From the IMG/VR virus record IMGVR_UViG_3300033182_000744, positions 1 through 46,087 of that record: DNA of 46,087 nucleotides, one strand, 5' to 3'. Source of the stretch: a virus. The translations under genes were made by a program, and so were the position numbers. The first letter of the stretch is position 1. Every line of letters starts with the position of its first letter. A model generated the notes under the pieces. It was not told the DNA's origin. It saw only the letters and a list, made by a program, of their open reading frames with translations, and did no database searches. Below are positions 1 to 10,200 of the stretch, piece by piece.

Positions 1-1597
1 ACTGTGCCAACAAATCTTTTCTTTCACTTTGGGACTTATCTATGAATACTGAATTATTACCTTGTAGTGATAAACAAGTAAATACAAAATCTTCGTAAGA
101 ACCTAAATACTGTCTAATGATACTACTTGTATCTCTTCGTTGTTCTCCATTGAGTGATGTTACTACACCACCTTCTTCTTTCCAAAAATCTACATCTACT
201 TTTACCGTTCCTCGTTTGGTTCGGTGAGCATCTTTTTGTATGTAGTAGTCAATACCATCAATCATAAAGTGAAACTTACAATGAAATGTATTTTTTCGGT
301 TATTCATTATATGGTCTGCTTTGTACGCCCTACTACACTTATCAAATATACAGAATGAAAGTGCATCAAATATAGATGACTTACCACTTGTGTTGGGAGC
401 AAATAAACCCAATACACCTTCCATTGTAGTGAAGTCTATACTATTACCCCCACCATAAGAAAACATATTATCAAACTCAAACGAAATAGGTAACCATCTA
501 ATGTTTCTTACAACTTCCTCGTCAGGTATTTGACTATTGAGTTCTCTGTTTATATCTTGAACCTGTTGGATTATATCACTTTCTAAAAACGGATAGTTTC
601 TGTCTATGTAGTCTTTGATAAGAGCGTTTTGGTGTTCTACATTCTGTATATTATCATAATGAATAGTGGATGAAAAATCACCTACCTTTTGTTGAGAAAG
701 TGTGTCTGTTCGTATAACTGTGAATTCATCAACTTTATACTTCTTTCTTATTTTAGTCAGTATCTTTTTAAGGTCTGCGTTGTCGGTATTAGATACTTTA
801 ATTCTCAATCGTGGTTTCTTTGGCATATCATCAACCACAGGAAACTCACCATCAATAACTTCTAATGTATAATAACCATAGTCATTTGGTATTTCCACAA
901 ACTCACTTGTTCGGGTTTCCACATCCCAAACCAACATACCGTGTCCTTTGAGATTTTCACCGTGATTCTGTTGTATCAATGAACCTGCATACGCAATAGT
1001 ATGTTCGTCATTTAGGTATTGATAGGAATGAATATCTCCAAGTAAGAACATATCAAACCCTTCCATCATTGGAACCTGAACCTTGGTGTTATGTATCTTA
1101 AATCCAACATCCGTTCTCGCACTATCTACTGGCCCGTGATACAACCCAACCTTTACATTATCACCCTCTACGTCTTTTGCTTTGATAAAGTTTTCTACTT
1201 CATCAAAAATACTCCATACCACAAAATCAACATTACCGTGATTATAAACTCCACCATCTTTGTAATAATATAAATTATCAATATCAAGTGTATCTATAAT
1301 TGGAGACAACACATCCATTCGGTAAGTGTTGTTTAGGTTACAGTCGTGGTTTCCTGTGATTACAATAGTATCACATAAGTCTGTCAAACTCTCAAAGAAG
1401 TTAGCCGTCATATCAACTAACTCGGGGGACATCTCTGTTTTGGAATGTGCAATATCACCAGCGACAACTATGACAGAATTGTCAGTCTTTCTGTCTTTGA
1501 TTTCTTTATACAACTTCTTAAATACTTGTTTGTATTCGTTGTGTCGTTTTAAGTTTCTAACGTGTATATCTGCGATATGAAATATCTTATCTATCAT
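1..1597 (-). CDS. Fused SbcD-SbcC (gp47-gp46-like) recombination nuclease, partial
   Basis: The minus strand is open from an ATG at 1597 to the left edge (532 codons), so the C-terminus is missing. Residues 1 to about 340 are an SbcD/Mre11-type phosphoesterase: the motifs ADIH (D10, H12), GDIAH, GNHD, YHGPV and GDIHS occur in family order. The same frame then continues into an SbcC/Rad50 N-terminal ATPase lobe with a Walker A (APNTSGKSS, about residue 400) and a Q-loop-like LSLQGNN near 510. In T4 these activities are separate proteins, gp47 and gp46, which resect DNA ends for recombination-dependent replication; here I see one polypeptide with no stop between them. The start overlaps the primase stop by 4 bases (ATGA), so the two are translationally coupled. 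Domain identity is clear; that the fusion is genuine rests on my frame reading. Confidence 0.88.
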   Translation of the reverse strand, partial: MIDKIFHIADIHVRNLKRHNEYKQVFKKLYKEIKDRKTDNSVIVVAGDIAHSKTEMSPELVDMTANFFESLTDLCDTIVITGNHDCNLNNTYRMDVLSPIIDTLDIDNLYYYKDGGVYNHGNVDFVVWSIFDEVENFIKAKDVEGDNVKVGLYHGPVDSARTDVGFKIHNTKVQVPMMEGFDMFLLGDIHSYQYLNDEHTIAYAGSLIQQNHGENLKGHGMLVWDVETRTSEFVEIPNDYGYYTLEVIDGEFPVVDDMPKKPRLRIKVSNTDNADLKKILTKIRKKYKVDEFTVIRTDTLSQQKVGDFSSTIHYDNIQNVEHQNALIKDYIDRNYPFLESDIIQQVQDINRELNSQIPDEEVVRNIRWLPISFEFDNMFSYGGGNSIDFTTMEGVLGLFAPNTSGKSSIFDALSFCIFDKCSRAYKADHIMNNRKNTFHCKFHFMIDGIDYYIQKDAHRTKRGTVKVDVDFWKEEGGVVTSLNGEQRRDTSSIIRQYLGSYEDFVFTCLSLQGNNSVFIDKSQSERKDLLAQ

Positions 1598-2514
1598 ACG
1601 AATTGTAGTTTAACTAAATCTGTAAAATCTGTTTCTTCTGTTTGTTTGAGTAATTCAGTTACATCCTTAAATCCTAAATCATTTGGGTCTTTATCTTTTA
1701 ACTGAACTAAATGAACTCTAATATGTTGTTCCATCAATTTCTTTGTAATGTCTAACGCCTCACTTCTAGCGTCATCGTCTAACATCACATAAACTTCTTT
1801 AACATCTCGTTCCAATATCTTATCATACAATTTACTTGGAAGTCGTTTCCCCAATAATGGTATAACATTTCTTTTTGTTGATATAGCATCAAACACACCC
1901 TCAACCAACACCAATGGTAAGTCATATGATATGGTATTCTCAAATATAACTTGGTTTTTTGATACGGGTGGGTTTTTATATTTCATTGACGATTGGTAAT
2001 AGTTTCTAGCAACAAAGTAGTTTAACTTACCATCTTCGTCATAAGATGGAACGATGATATAGTTTTTATATGTCCCACTATCACAATATCCAATGTTATA
2101 CTTGATTATATCTTCTCTACCAATACCTCTAGCCTTTAGGTAATTTATAACATTTTTTGTTTCGTAGTTCTTTGGTGCTTCTGTGAGTGGTATAAACTCT
2201 TTTGGTAATGAGAAATAAACTTCTGTCTGTTCTTCGTCTTGTTTCTCGTAAGTTGTTTCCCCTGTAATCTTTCTTAAACGAATAAACACACTATCGTCTG
2301 CGTTTAATTGTTTGAGGAGTGTGTATAGTTTCTTACCACGAGAATTACAAACCCAACACTGCCATTTCTGTGAGTTTAGGTTGATGGCAAGTTTCTTTTT
2401 GTGATGATGACAGAATGGACAATAGAAAGAACATTCATCACCACCGTGGTCGGTGTATTCACCCAATGAACCGTGGAGTAAGTCTAAAAGTTTTTCCTTG
2501 GTATTACTATTCAT
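1594..2514 (-). CDS. DnaG-type DNA primase
   Basis: A 306-residue primase that would make RNA primers for lagging-strand replication, equivalent to T4 gp61. The N-terminus has a zinc ribbon with cysteine pairs CPFC (32/35) and CWVC (53/56). A TOPRIM domain follows, with LVEGVFDA near residue 200 (catalytic Glu) and MLDDDA near 243 (metal-binding Asp cluster). The frame extends upstream to a GTG at 2595, but that would overlap the carbamoyltransferase by 50 bases and add a hydrophobic stretch unlike any primase, so I chose ATG 2514. The stop overlaps the start of the SbcD-SbcC gene, making a replication/recombination pair. No helicase domain is attached. Confidence 0.9.
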   Translation of the reverse strand: MNSNTKEKLLDLLHGSLGEYTDHGGDECSFYCPFCHHHKKKLAINLNSQKWQCWVCNSRGKKLYTLLKQLNADDSVFIRLRKITGETTYEKQDEEQTEVYFSLPKEFIPLTEAPKNYETKNVINYLKARGIGREDIIKYNIGYCDSGTYKNYIIVPSYDEDGKLNYFVARNYYQSSMKYKNPPVSKNQVIFENTISYDLPLVLVEGVFDAISTKRNVIPLLGKRLPSKLYDKILERDVKEVYVMLDDDARSEALDITKKLMEQHIRVHLVQLKDKDPNDLGFKDVTELLKQTEETDFTDLVKLQFV

Positions 2515-2545
2515 AGATACAAAATAGAAATAAAAAACGAAAGTA

Positions 2546-4225
2546 TCAAATTTTACGAAGTAAGTAATTACCCAACACCAAATAGTCCATATCACATTTT
2601 AAGAATGTTTCTATGGCTGTTTTTGGGTCATTTACCATTGTTTGTCCTTTGAGATTAAAGGAAGTGTTTAATAGAATTGGATACCCACTATCTTTCTCAA
2701 ATTGTTTCAGTAGTTTGTATATTCGTTTGTTGTTTTCTCTAACCGTTTGTATTCTCGCACTCCCATCTACGTGTGTGATAGATGGTAAAGACTTTTGGTA
2801 TTTTTCATTCACCTGAACTACTTGGTTCATATATGGGACATCCTCGGTATAATCAAAATAAGTTGATTGGTCATCATAGGTCACCATTGGTGCAAACGGA
2901 CGGAACCCTTCTCGTTTCTTTACAACTTGATTTACTCGGTCTCTCATATGTATCATTGTTGGGTTTGCGAGTATAGACCGATGACCCAATGCCCTAGCAC
3001 CAAACTCTAACTCCCCCTCAAACCAACCAACAACTGAACCTCCATTGATTAGTTTAGATATTTCCTCAATCAATACATCATCATCTAAACGAGAAAACCC
3101 TACATACATTATATACTTTGATATGTCATCTAATATTTGTCCATCGGTATAGGATGGCCCTAAAAATGGATTAGTATTGACCACTCGTTGTTTGGGGTCT
3201 TGGTTGGTATAATAAAAATGTAAACACACTCCAATAGCAGAACCCGCGTCACTTGGAGCAGGGGGAACCCATAAATTCGTAAACTTGGTCTTTTGTTTTA
3301 TCTTACCGTTAGCAGTTCCATTGTACGCACATCCACCCCCTAAACATAAATTAGTAATACCTGTTTCGTTTTGTATATAGTTTAGTAAGTTAAATAAAAT
3401 AGTTTCGTAGTGATATTGTAGGGTGGCGGCTAAGTCTTTGTGTTTCTGTTCTATCTCATCTTCAGGAAATCTGTTTTCCATTTCAAACAGTTCCATCATC
3501 TTTGAGTTAAACATTATCTCATCACTTTTCTCAAACTCAAAGTATTTCATATTCAGTTTATAATCACCCCAATACAATTCGTAAAGTTTCTCAAATTGTT
3601 TGTCATAGACAGAAAAATCACCATAGGGGGCGAGACCCATAACTTTATACTCACCTTCGTTTGGTTGGAATCCTAGAAAAGCGGTGATGGTTGAGTATAA
3701 CATTCCCAATGAATGTGGGAAGTTTATAGACTTTATTTTTTTAGTATGATTTCCTTTTCCAACAGAGATTGATGTAGTTTCCCATTCACCAACCCCGTCA
3801 ACTGATAATATAATTGACTCATTAAAAGGTGATGTATAGTATGAATACCCAATATGGGATTGATGGTGATTACCTGATACTACGGTTGCATTTGGAAAGT
3901 CTTTTTTAAAACTATCATACACTCGTTTATAGTAACCCTCAACTTTGTAAGGTTTAGTGGACAAAAGTGATGATGTTTTTTTAACACGGTCAACTTTTAA
4001 GTCAGGGTCTTCATAAAAACAAACATATGATATATCATCACCCGTCAATTCATTCTGTGATAATATCCACTCAATTGATTTGTTTGGATATGAACTGTCG
4101 TGTTTGATTCCTGTGAACCGTTCTTCTTCAACTGCAGATAATACTTTACCATTTAAAGTCAAACATACTGCGGAGTCGTGGTATCCACAACTAATTCCTA
4201 TTATGTATTTATCTGTAAGATTCAA
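2546..4225 (-). CDS. NodU/CmcH-family carbamoyltransferase
   Basis: A 559-residue O-carbamoyltransferase of the NodU/CmcH/TobZ family, which uses carbamoyl phosphate and ATP to carbamoylate hydroxyls on sugars or other small acceptors. The N-terminal Kae1-like ATP-binding lobe begins with GYHDSA (residues 14-19) and EEERFTGIKHD (33-43). The C-terminal lobe has GFRPFAPM near 438 and LLNTSFN near 518, both family hallmarks. The start codon is TTG, in a TTGA overlap with the stop of the GIY-YIG gene; it cannot start later because the first motif is only 14 residues in. The acceptor is unknown: modified DNA bases, host glycan or virion glycan are all possible. Two glycosyltransferase-like genes lie elsewhere in the window (29809-30726 and 40748-41440). 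Confidence 0.9.
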   Translation of the reverse strand: MNLTDKYIIGISCGYHDSAVCLTLNGKVLSAVEEERFTGIKHDSSYPNKSIEWILSQNELTGDDISYVCFYEDPDLKVDRVKKTSSLLSTKPYKVEGYYKRVYDSFKKDFPNATVVSGNHHQSHIGYSYYTSPFNESIILSVDGVGEWETTSISVGKGNHTKKIKSINFPHSLGMLYSTITAFLGFQPNEGEYKVMGLAPYGDFSVYDKQFEKLYELYWGDYKLNMKYFEFEKSDEIMFNSKMMELFEMENRFPEDEIEQKHKDLAATLQYHYETILFNLLNYIQNETGITNLCLGGGCAYNGTANGKIKQKTKFTNLWVPPAPSDAGSAIGVCLHFYYTNQDPKQRVVNTNPFLGPSYTDGQILDDISKYIMYVGFSRLDDDVLIEEISKLINGGSVVGWFEGELEFGARALGHRSILANPTMIHMRDRVNQVVKKREGFRPFAPMVTYDDQSTYFDYTEDVPYMNQVVQVNEKYQKSLPSITHVDGSARIQTVRENNKRIYKLLKQFEKDSGYPILLNTSFNLKGQTMVNDPKTAIETFLKCDMDYLVLGNYLLRKI

Positions 4226-4635
4226 TCTTCAATATCTCTAGGATACCACTTCCCACCAATATTAGAATTAAAATATTCGTCTTGTCTTTCTAACACTTCA
4301 AGTTGGAATAGGTATTTGGTTTCTAAATATGATAATCCTTTCTTTGTCTTTGCAAATTCAATTATCTCTCTACTAAAAATACTATCTCCGTGTTCTAATA
4401 ACAAATTCTTGACCTCTACGTGTGAACCGTGATATGTTTTCCAATCACTTTCTACGTGTTCCACTCTTTTTCGTTTCATACCTTTTAACGGTGGTCTTGT
4501 TTTCTTATGGTATAATGATTTTTTACCAACATACTTTTTACCCGTTGGTATGTGTGTCACCTGATATACAAACCCAATAGTTCCTTCAGGCATATCTTCT
4601 ATGTCTTTAATCTCTTTATCTTTATATAACCACAT
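4222..4635 (-). CDS. GIY-YIG family nuclease
   Basis: A 137-residue protein with a GIY-YIG endonuclease core: GFVYQVTHIPTGKKYVGKKS at residues 21-40 supplies the GIY-like (FVY) and YIG-like (YVG) strands. A later LETKYL near residue 104 is a candidate for the metal-binding glutamate. Such genes in T4-like phages are free-standing homing endonucleases (Seg type) or small repair/restriction nucleases. No intron or extra DNA-binding domain is visible. It lies between the last tail gene and the carbamoyltransferase, overlapping the latter by 4 bases, a compact fit that favours a resident gene over a recent homing insertion. Confidence 0.75.
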   Translation of the reverse strand: MWLYKDKEIKDIEDMPEGTIGFVYQVTHIPTGKKYVGKKSLYHKKTRPPLKGMKRKRVEHVESDWKTYHGSHVEVKNLLLEHGDSIFSREIIEFAKTKKGLSYLETKYLFQLEVLERQDEYFNSNIGGKWYPRDIED

Positions 4636-4639
4636 TATT

Positions 4640-5482
4640 TTATATGTCTAGTTTTGCTCTAAATACAATAGGAAAGTCTCTTGGTATTGGAACGGGGGTA
4701 GATAGTTTAGCCGCAGCAAGTAAATCACCCACTTCATCATACCAACCAATGGTAGTTACATATGGAGTTAGTGAAGAACTAACCGAACCACTTGGGTCAA
4801 ATCCAAAGAACTCGGGTATGATTGTAGTATCACTTATTGACTGTGAATATGATTGTGAAACTTCTTCTATGGTATAACTATACCGTGGTCGGTCTAGTGT
4901 TGTTTCACCCCGTAGTCTAGCTGTTGGGTTGGTTGAGAAGTTAAACTCTCTTGGTTCTACTTGTGCCTGAAATACTAATGTTTTCTTTCGGTGTTTACTT
5001 CTGAATGTTAAATCAAATCCACCTAATCCAACGTGAGTATAAGAACCTGTATCTGTAATAACTACACTACCAAACTCATAGAATACATTACCCACATAAG
5101 TTGTAGAACCACTTACTACTAAATTACCAAAGCCATCGTCTGTGAAAATAGTGGATGATGTAGTATCGTTTAATATAACAGAGTTTTCTTTTATCTTCTC
5201 ATCAAATACCGATTGTGATACTTGAATAAGTGTGAGTTTATTGTGTAACGATTGTGTGGTTTCGGGTTTATACTCATCGGTGTAAAACTGTCGTTCAATA
5301 CTACCAAACAAAGGCCCCTTAAATATACCATTGGTTGTGGTGTCTGCTGAACTTGTTTCAAATGAACCCGAAAACCGTGTACCTTCTAAAGTCGTAACAA
5401 AACTACTTGTATGTGCTAATACAAACTGTTTGTTTGTTTCATTATCAAACTCTAGAAAGTCGCCAGGTCTTAATGTTTTCAT
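4640..5482 (-). CDS. Tail/virion structural protein with C-terminal domain shared with its neighbour
   Basis: A 280-residue Ser/Thr/Gly-rich protein typical of phage adhesins and tail decoration. Its last ~40 residues (TIGWYDEVGDLLAAAKLS.P, ending in FRAKLDI) match the end of the upstream gene at 5492-6556 (TIGLYNEQNELLAVAKVSRP, ending in VKIKVDF). The segment EFNFSTNPT also resembles EFNFSNNPT there. The two are therefore paralogues in the C-terminal part. The N-terminal half has no motif I recognise. Position at the end of the baseplate/tail block suggests a late structural protein. Exact role unknown. Confidence 0.72.
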   Translation of the reverse strand: MKTLRPGDFLEFDNETNKQFVLAHTSSFVTTLEGTRFSGSFETSSADTTTNGIFKGPLFGSIERQFYTDEYKPETTQSLHNKLTLIQVSQSVFDEKIKENSVILNDTTSSTIFTDDGFGNLVVSGSTTYVGNVFYEFGSVVITDTGSYTHVGLGGFDLTFRSKHRKKTLVFQAQVEPREFNFSTNPTARLRGETTLDRPRYSYTIEEVSQSYSQSISDTTIIPEFFGFDPSGSVSSSLTPYVTTIGWYDEVGDLLAAAKLSTPVPIPRDFPIVFRAKLDI

Positions 5483-5491
5483 TCATTTATC

Positions 5492-6556
5492 TTAAAAATC
5501 AACTTTAATCTTCACAAGTGATTCTGTATCTCTACCGTTTAAGATAGGTCTTGAAACTTTTGCAACTGCGAGTAATTCGTTTTGTTCGTTGTAAAGTCCA
5601 ATAGTAGAAATGTAAGTTACAGGTTCGTTGTAAAGAGAATCAATGATTTGTTTATCACTACCACTTACATAGGTTGGGTTATTGGAGAAATTAAACTCTT
5701 TATTTCTAACTCGTACAAAATAACTTTGAGAACTTACATCTTCAGCAGACCTTGCTTTTGCATAAGCACCACCTACAAGTGAGTCAAATAAAGAATAGTG
5801 TAAATTGTCATAAGTTCCAGCCGCAGTGTTTGTAGTTGACCCTGTAATTTCTGTTGAACCAATAACACCAACAGTATCTCCAATAGCAGATGGGTTTAGA
5901 ACTACAATACCACTTTCGGGATAGAACTTACCATAACCTTCACCGTTTGATGCGGTGTAAGTTACAATGTCTGAACCTGTTGTGGTTAGGTCAATCGTAC
6001 CACTTGCGATGTTGTAAACCGCACCACCTGGCCCAATAGTTGGGTTGGTTATGTTTGCGGAGTCATCAATAAACTTAAACACACCATTAGAACCACTAAA
6101 GTGAATTTCAAATGAATCTGTATCAAGTTCTTCTTTAATTCGTGTTCTACTGAAGTTTAGGATAAATGCATCATTTGATGTATGACCGTCTGCGGTTGAA
6201 CCTGTGTAGAATGTGAATTGTGTAACATCAACAGGTAGTAATGTGTTTGCATATTGTTTGTAAACGGCTTGAGTTGGTCTACGAGAACCACTATCAGTGG
6301 CGACAGTTGGAGTACCACTACCACTTATATTACCATAACTCAATGTAAATTGAACTGCGGCAGTTGAATCGGTACTTGCTGTTTGGAATACGTCTATATA
6401 ATAAAGACCTCTACCCGTTGAACCTGTTTCTGCGGCTTGTGAACCTGTGAAGAAAGTTGTTATACTCGCGGCATCACCACTAAATACACCTTTGGTTACT
6501 TTCTTCTTTACGGTGATTACGTCATCAGGTGATAAGTTTTTGTATATGTTAGCCAT
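5492..6556 (-). CDS. Tail/virion structural protein, paralogous C-terminus
   Basis: A 354-residue protein rich in Ser, Thr, Gly and Asn, with a conserved-looking N-terminus (MANIYKNLSPDDVITVKKKV) and a C-terminal ~80-residue domain shared with the product of 4640-5482. Domains ending in T.IG.Y.E...LLA.AK.S.P before a short beta-rich tail recur in structural proteins of T4-like marine phages, from my knowledge of the family. It lies 3 bases from the upstream structural gene and 9 bases from the downstream one, so all are probably one late transcript. No enzymatic motif, signal peptide or membrane segment is present. Confidence 0.75.
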   Translation of the reverse strand: MANIYKNLSPDDVITVKKKVTKGVFSGDAASITTFFTGSQAAETGSTGRGLYYIDVFQTASTDSTAAVQFTLSYGNISGSGTPTVATDSGSRRPTQAVYKQYANTLLPVDVTQFTFYTGSTADGHTSNDAFILNFSRTRIKEELDTDSFEIHFSGSNGVFKFIDDSANITNPTIGPGGAVYNIASGTIDLTTTGSDIVTYTASNGEGYGKFYPESGIVVLNPSAIGDTVGVIGSTEITGSTTNTAAGTYDNLHYSLFDSLVGGAYAKARSAEDVSSQSYFVRVRNKEFNFSNNPTYVSGSDKQIIDSLYNEPVTYISTIGLYNEQNELLAVAKVSRPILNGRDTESLVKIKVDF

Positions 6557-6559
6557 TTA

Positions 6560-7189
6560 TTATACCGTTTGTCGTGTTACTGTTACATTGATAGTTGAGG
6601 TAGCACCACTTTCATTTCCTGTCAGTCTAATCGTACCTGTTCTGTTGATATTCACAACATTAGATGGATAGAATCTAATAGAAGTTGCAGATAGTGATTG
6701 TACTATACGAGATGAGCCGGGGTCTTCAATAAGTTGTGATTCTCCAAATTGTGTTCCGCCAGGTGCTACTTCTAATCTACCTAGTCGTGTGTCAGATAGT
6801 AAAGCGGTATATCCAAAACCACTACCATCTAATGCAGGAGTTGTTGATACTCCTAAATCAATAAAATCTTTTTCTCCAGCAATTACAGAAATCGCACTTG
6901 TTCCTAAAACAAGTTTTGGAATATTCTTTGTATTTGCAGGAAGTGTTACAAGTTTGTATCGTAGTAAAAGTGTTTCATCGGGTACTGCTTCCGTTACAGG
7001 TAAGTTCTCAATAGCTGTTCCGTAGAAAGCACTTCCAAGTGGGTGTGCAGAATCATAAAGGGAGTAATCAATCTCATCGTCAGCCAATGCAAACTTTGTT
7101 ACATTAAATTGACCCTGTGAGAGCAACTCTCTACCTTTGTTAGTTAAAACTGCATCAACAACAGTTGTGTTATTATTTAGGTATGCCAT
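6560..7189 (-). CDS. Virion structural protein
   Basis: A 209-residue protein starting MAYLNNNTTVVDAVLTNKGR, an N-terminus (LT.KGRELLSQG..NVTKFALADDEIDY) that I associate with baseplate/tail-fibre-linked structural proteins of T4-like environmental phages. The C-terminal ~50 residues look like a beta-sandwich (RTGTIRLTGNESGATSTINVTVTRQTV). There is an AT-rich ATATTTATT box about 30 bases upstream that may be a late promoter. It opens the three-gene group 7189-4640 after a 51-base gap from the large tail gene. Function within the virion is unknown. Confidence 0.75.
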   Translation of the reverse strand: MAYLNNNTTVVDAVLTNKGRELLSQGQFNVTKFALADDEIDYSLYDSAHPLGSAFYGTAIENLPVTEAVPDETLLLRYKLVTLPANTKNIPKLVLGTSAISVIAGEKDFIDLGVSTTPALDGSGFGYTALLSDTRLGRLEVAPGGTQFGESQLIEDPGSSRIVQSLSATSIRFYPSNVVNINRTGTIRLTGNESGATSTINVTVTRQTV

Positions 7190-7216
7190 AGTTTTTTTCT
7201 CGTAATTAGTATACTA

Positions 7217-7229
7217 ATAAATATAAATG
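7217..7229 (-). promoter_or_regulatory. ATATTTATT box, candidate late promoter
   Basis: Minus-strand ATTTATATTTATT, about 30 bases before the ATG at 7189, in the 51-base gap after the giant tail gene. Confidence 0.4.
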
Positions 7230-7240
7230 ATTATTTTTTT

Positions 7241-10200
7241 TTATCCAACTGTGAGTTTAATATCATCATCTGTATCACTCACAACAACTCTAGTTTGTTT
7301 TGATGTATTAGATACACTAGAATCTTCTTTACCACGTGATGAAATATTTAATTCATCTTTCACATAAGTAATACCGTTTATTACTTGTGTGGTCGCGGTA
7401 TTTCGTCCCACACCAAACCCACGTTCGGGTGACGTTGGTCTGATTTTTTTAATTTTATTTTCTTGTGTTACCGCTACGCCAGGTTTGGTTCCTGTATATG
7501 GGTGTTTGATAGCAAACAACGTACCATCTTCTTCTTTTAACTTTTTATATTCTCGTACTTTCTCAACATACGTTTTGTTAGATGATGTACGTTCATCTCT
7601 ATTGATTGTTCCTATCTCACTTTCAATTTCATTTAATCTTGTTTTATTGTCACGTTTTCTTACTTCAAATACTTTAGGTTCTTCGTATTCATCACGAACT
7701 TTTATTAAACCGTTTTCATCAAATTCGTTATCCTGAACAATTTTACTCACAAAATCATCATTTACAGATATTACATTTTCATTTTGATTACTGAAACCAC
7801 CTCTATCCTCGGGTGATGGGAATGCGTCGGGTGATGTTTTTAGAATGTCTAAACCTGGCCCAACAGGATTAAATGAAATAAGTTCGGATGGAACCGATGG
7901 TGGTTGTGCTAGAATAGATTGTTTTGGTTGACCTGTATTAGACTCGGGTAAATCATTTTGTGACGTATCATTGGACAATGTTACATCTTGTGATGGAGGT
8001 GTAGTTGTATATGATGGTGGTACTTCATTACTTTCATTTGCTAAACTTGTAGTGTCAGCTTTACCCAATCTTTTTGCTTTACTTCTGTCTAACAAATGTG
8101 GTTCAATGAATATAGCGGTTGTTAGGTTAGCCTTTTCAGGTACAAACTTTTTAATGTTGTTAAATAATGTCTTATCAAAGTTTCTAATATACTCTATAAA
8201 GAACTTTGTTTTTTGATTACTACCAATATTTTGGAAGAAATTATCTACTAATGTTTGTAAAGAATTGTAAGTGTCTGTGTAGTTTTCTGTTGGGTCTGCA
8301 TACTCACTTGATAAATCTTTATTACCAAAGTGTTGTGTGATAATCTCATCTACAATTTGTGTTGGAGAGAAACCAATAACAAGTTCGTTAATATCTGTTA
8401 CATCTTGGAAAACTTCTTTGGATTGTCGTTCTAACTCTAATTGGTTTTCTACACTCTTTGTTTCAACTGTAATAAATCGTTCTCCTTCTATAATATTGAA
8501 TGTACCCTCAATATATTTTACAGTTGTTTTACTTGGTAATACTTCTACTGAATCATCAATCGTTCGTGTATTATCGTTAGTGTCTTGGTATGTATACGTC
8601 ACATTACCATCACCCAATCTACTTAAACTAATTGTAGCTGTTACTATATTCTTTGGTTCACCTTCATATGGAGTATTTGGTGTTAGTGTATTACCACTCA
8701 ATGTTTGAGTCAATCCATATCGTACTTTATTACTTGACTGTTTTGATTCACCCACATTAGGAGTGGAGATGTATTCGGTTCTAGTAGAACTAATCCAATC
8801 GTCAATCGTAATTCCTGACGCACTAACTGTTGTTATATACTGTGGATTAAATACCAAGTTAGGTAGTGAACCTGTAAAGTCTGTTCTAAACTCTTGTTCT
8901 ATATCCACTCGTACTTTTAACGATGATGGTATTTCTAATGGATTGTCTAGTTTGATTGACTTTGGATATTTAGTATGTTCGGTGAAGTTACTATCAGTTA
9001 AAACTGCATCCCACATTCTCAACTCATCCAAATACCCACTAAACTTGGTGTTGTATGTATCAAATGTACCAAATAAGAATCCATCAACTCCATTAAATAC
9101 ATTATCTAATGATTGAGATACACCATCGGGTATAACACCACTTGCACTTATTTGATAGTCAAACTCACCATTCACTCGGTCAAACTGATTGGCTAATATC
9201 TCATAACTACCACTAGATGTATGTTGTGCTAGTACCATCCACTCACCACTATAAAATGGTGCAATAGAAGAACTCATTGTAAATGTGTTTGTTCCGTCAA
9301 AGATACTGAACTGAATATCACCGTCAGTTGCGTTACTACCCGTGTCCTTAAATCCAATAGTAAACCCACCACCACTTGAATTACTACCACTAAAGAATGT
9401 AATTGTTTCAGCAGACCCCGTATACTCAACATTTAACTCAACACCTTTTATAGATGAAATGTTTGAATCACTTTGAGTGATGTGTAGGTTTGTATCACTA
9501 TCTATTTGTAGTCTGTAATTTTGTCTTTCTTCCGTAATTTCAGTTGACAACCCATCGGGGGTTTGGAACGTACCATATTCACGGATGAATAATGTAGAAT
9601 CAGGAACACCATATGACGCAACCAAACCTTTTATCGCACGTCTAGTTCCTTTTTGTTTTAATAAGAATGGTAAGTTAGTTAGTAGTCGTCTAACCGTTTC
9701 TTTTTGTTGTTTCTTAAATGAGAAGTCAGTTGTTAGACCACCTTTACCTGTATCGTCTTCGTTTATACCTAAAACATATTCCCAAATATCTTTTTCACTA
9801 AACCCAACGTCAAGGTTGTTTGCATACATATTAAGTAGAACTACACTCAAGTCCTCACTCAACCCTTTTGTTACATCGTTACTCCAATCATATAAGTTTG
9901 ATAGTTCTTTACCGTACAACCAAATCTCATCCATCAACGTACCTACCATATCAACAAATAAGATATAGTCTTCGGAGTTTGTATCTTCTCGTAGGTACTC
10001 GGGTGTGTTGTTCTTAAAACTATCTCTGTTTAGATTATCATAATCTCTACCAACTGATAGTAAATTGTTATACCAAGTTATTACATCATTGGACGTAGAT
10101 GATTTAAGAGCGGGTTTTGCTTTCACACTTATATTATCTATTCTTAAAAACCCACCAACAACACTACCACCATTTATAATCAAGTCGTTAGAACTATCAC

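Noticed and set aside
1091-1580. Plus-strand frames in the leftmost 1.6 kb
   Set aside because: They lie antisense to the continuous SbcD-SbcC frame and show no protein-like features.
4222-4635. Recent homing-endonuclease insertion
   Set aside because: The gene is fitted with a 4-base overlap to the next gene and no split gene or intron is visible, so it looks like a stable resident.
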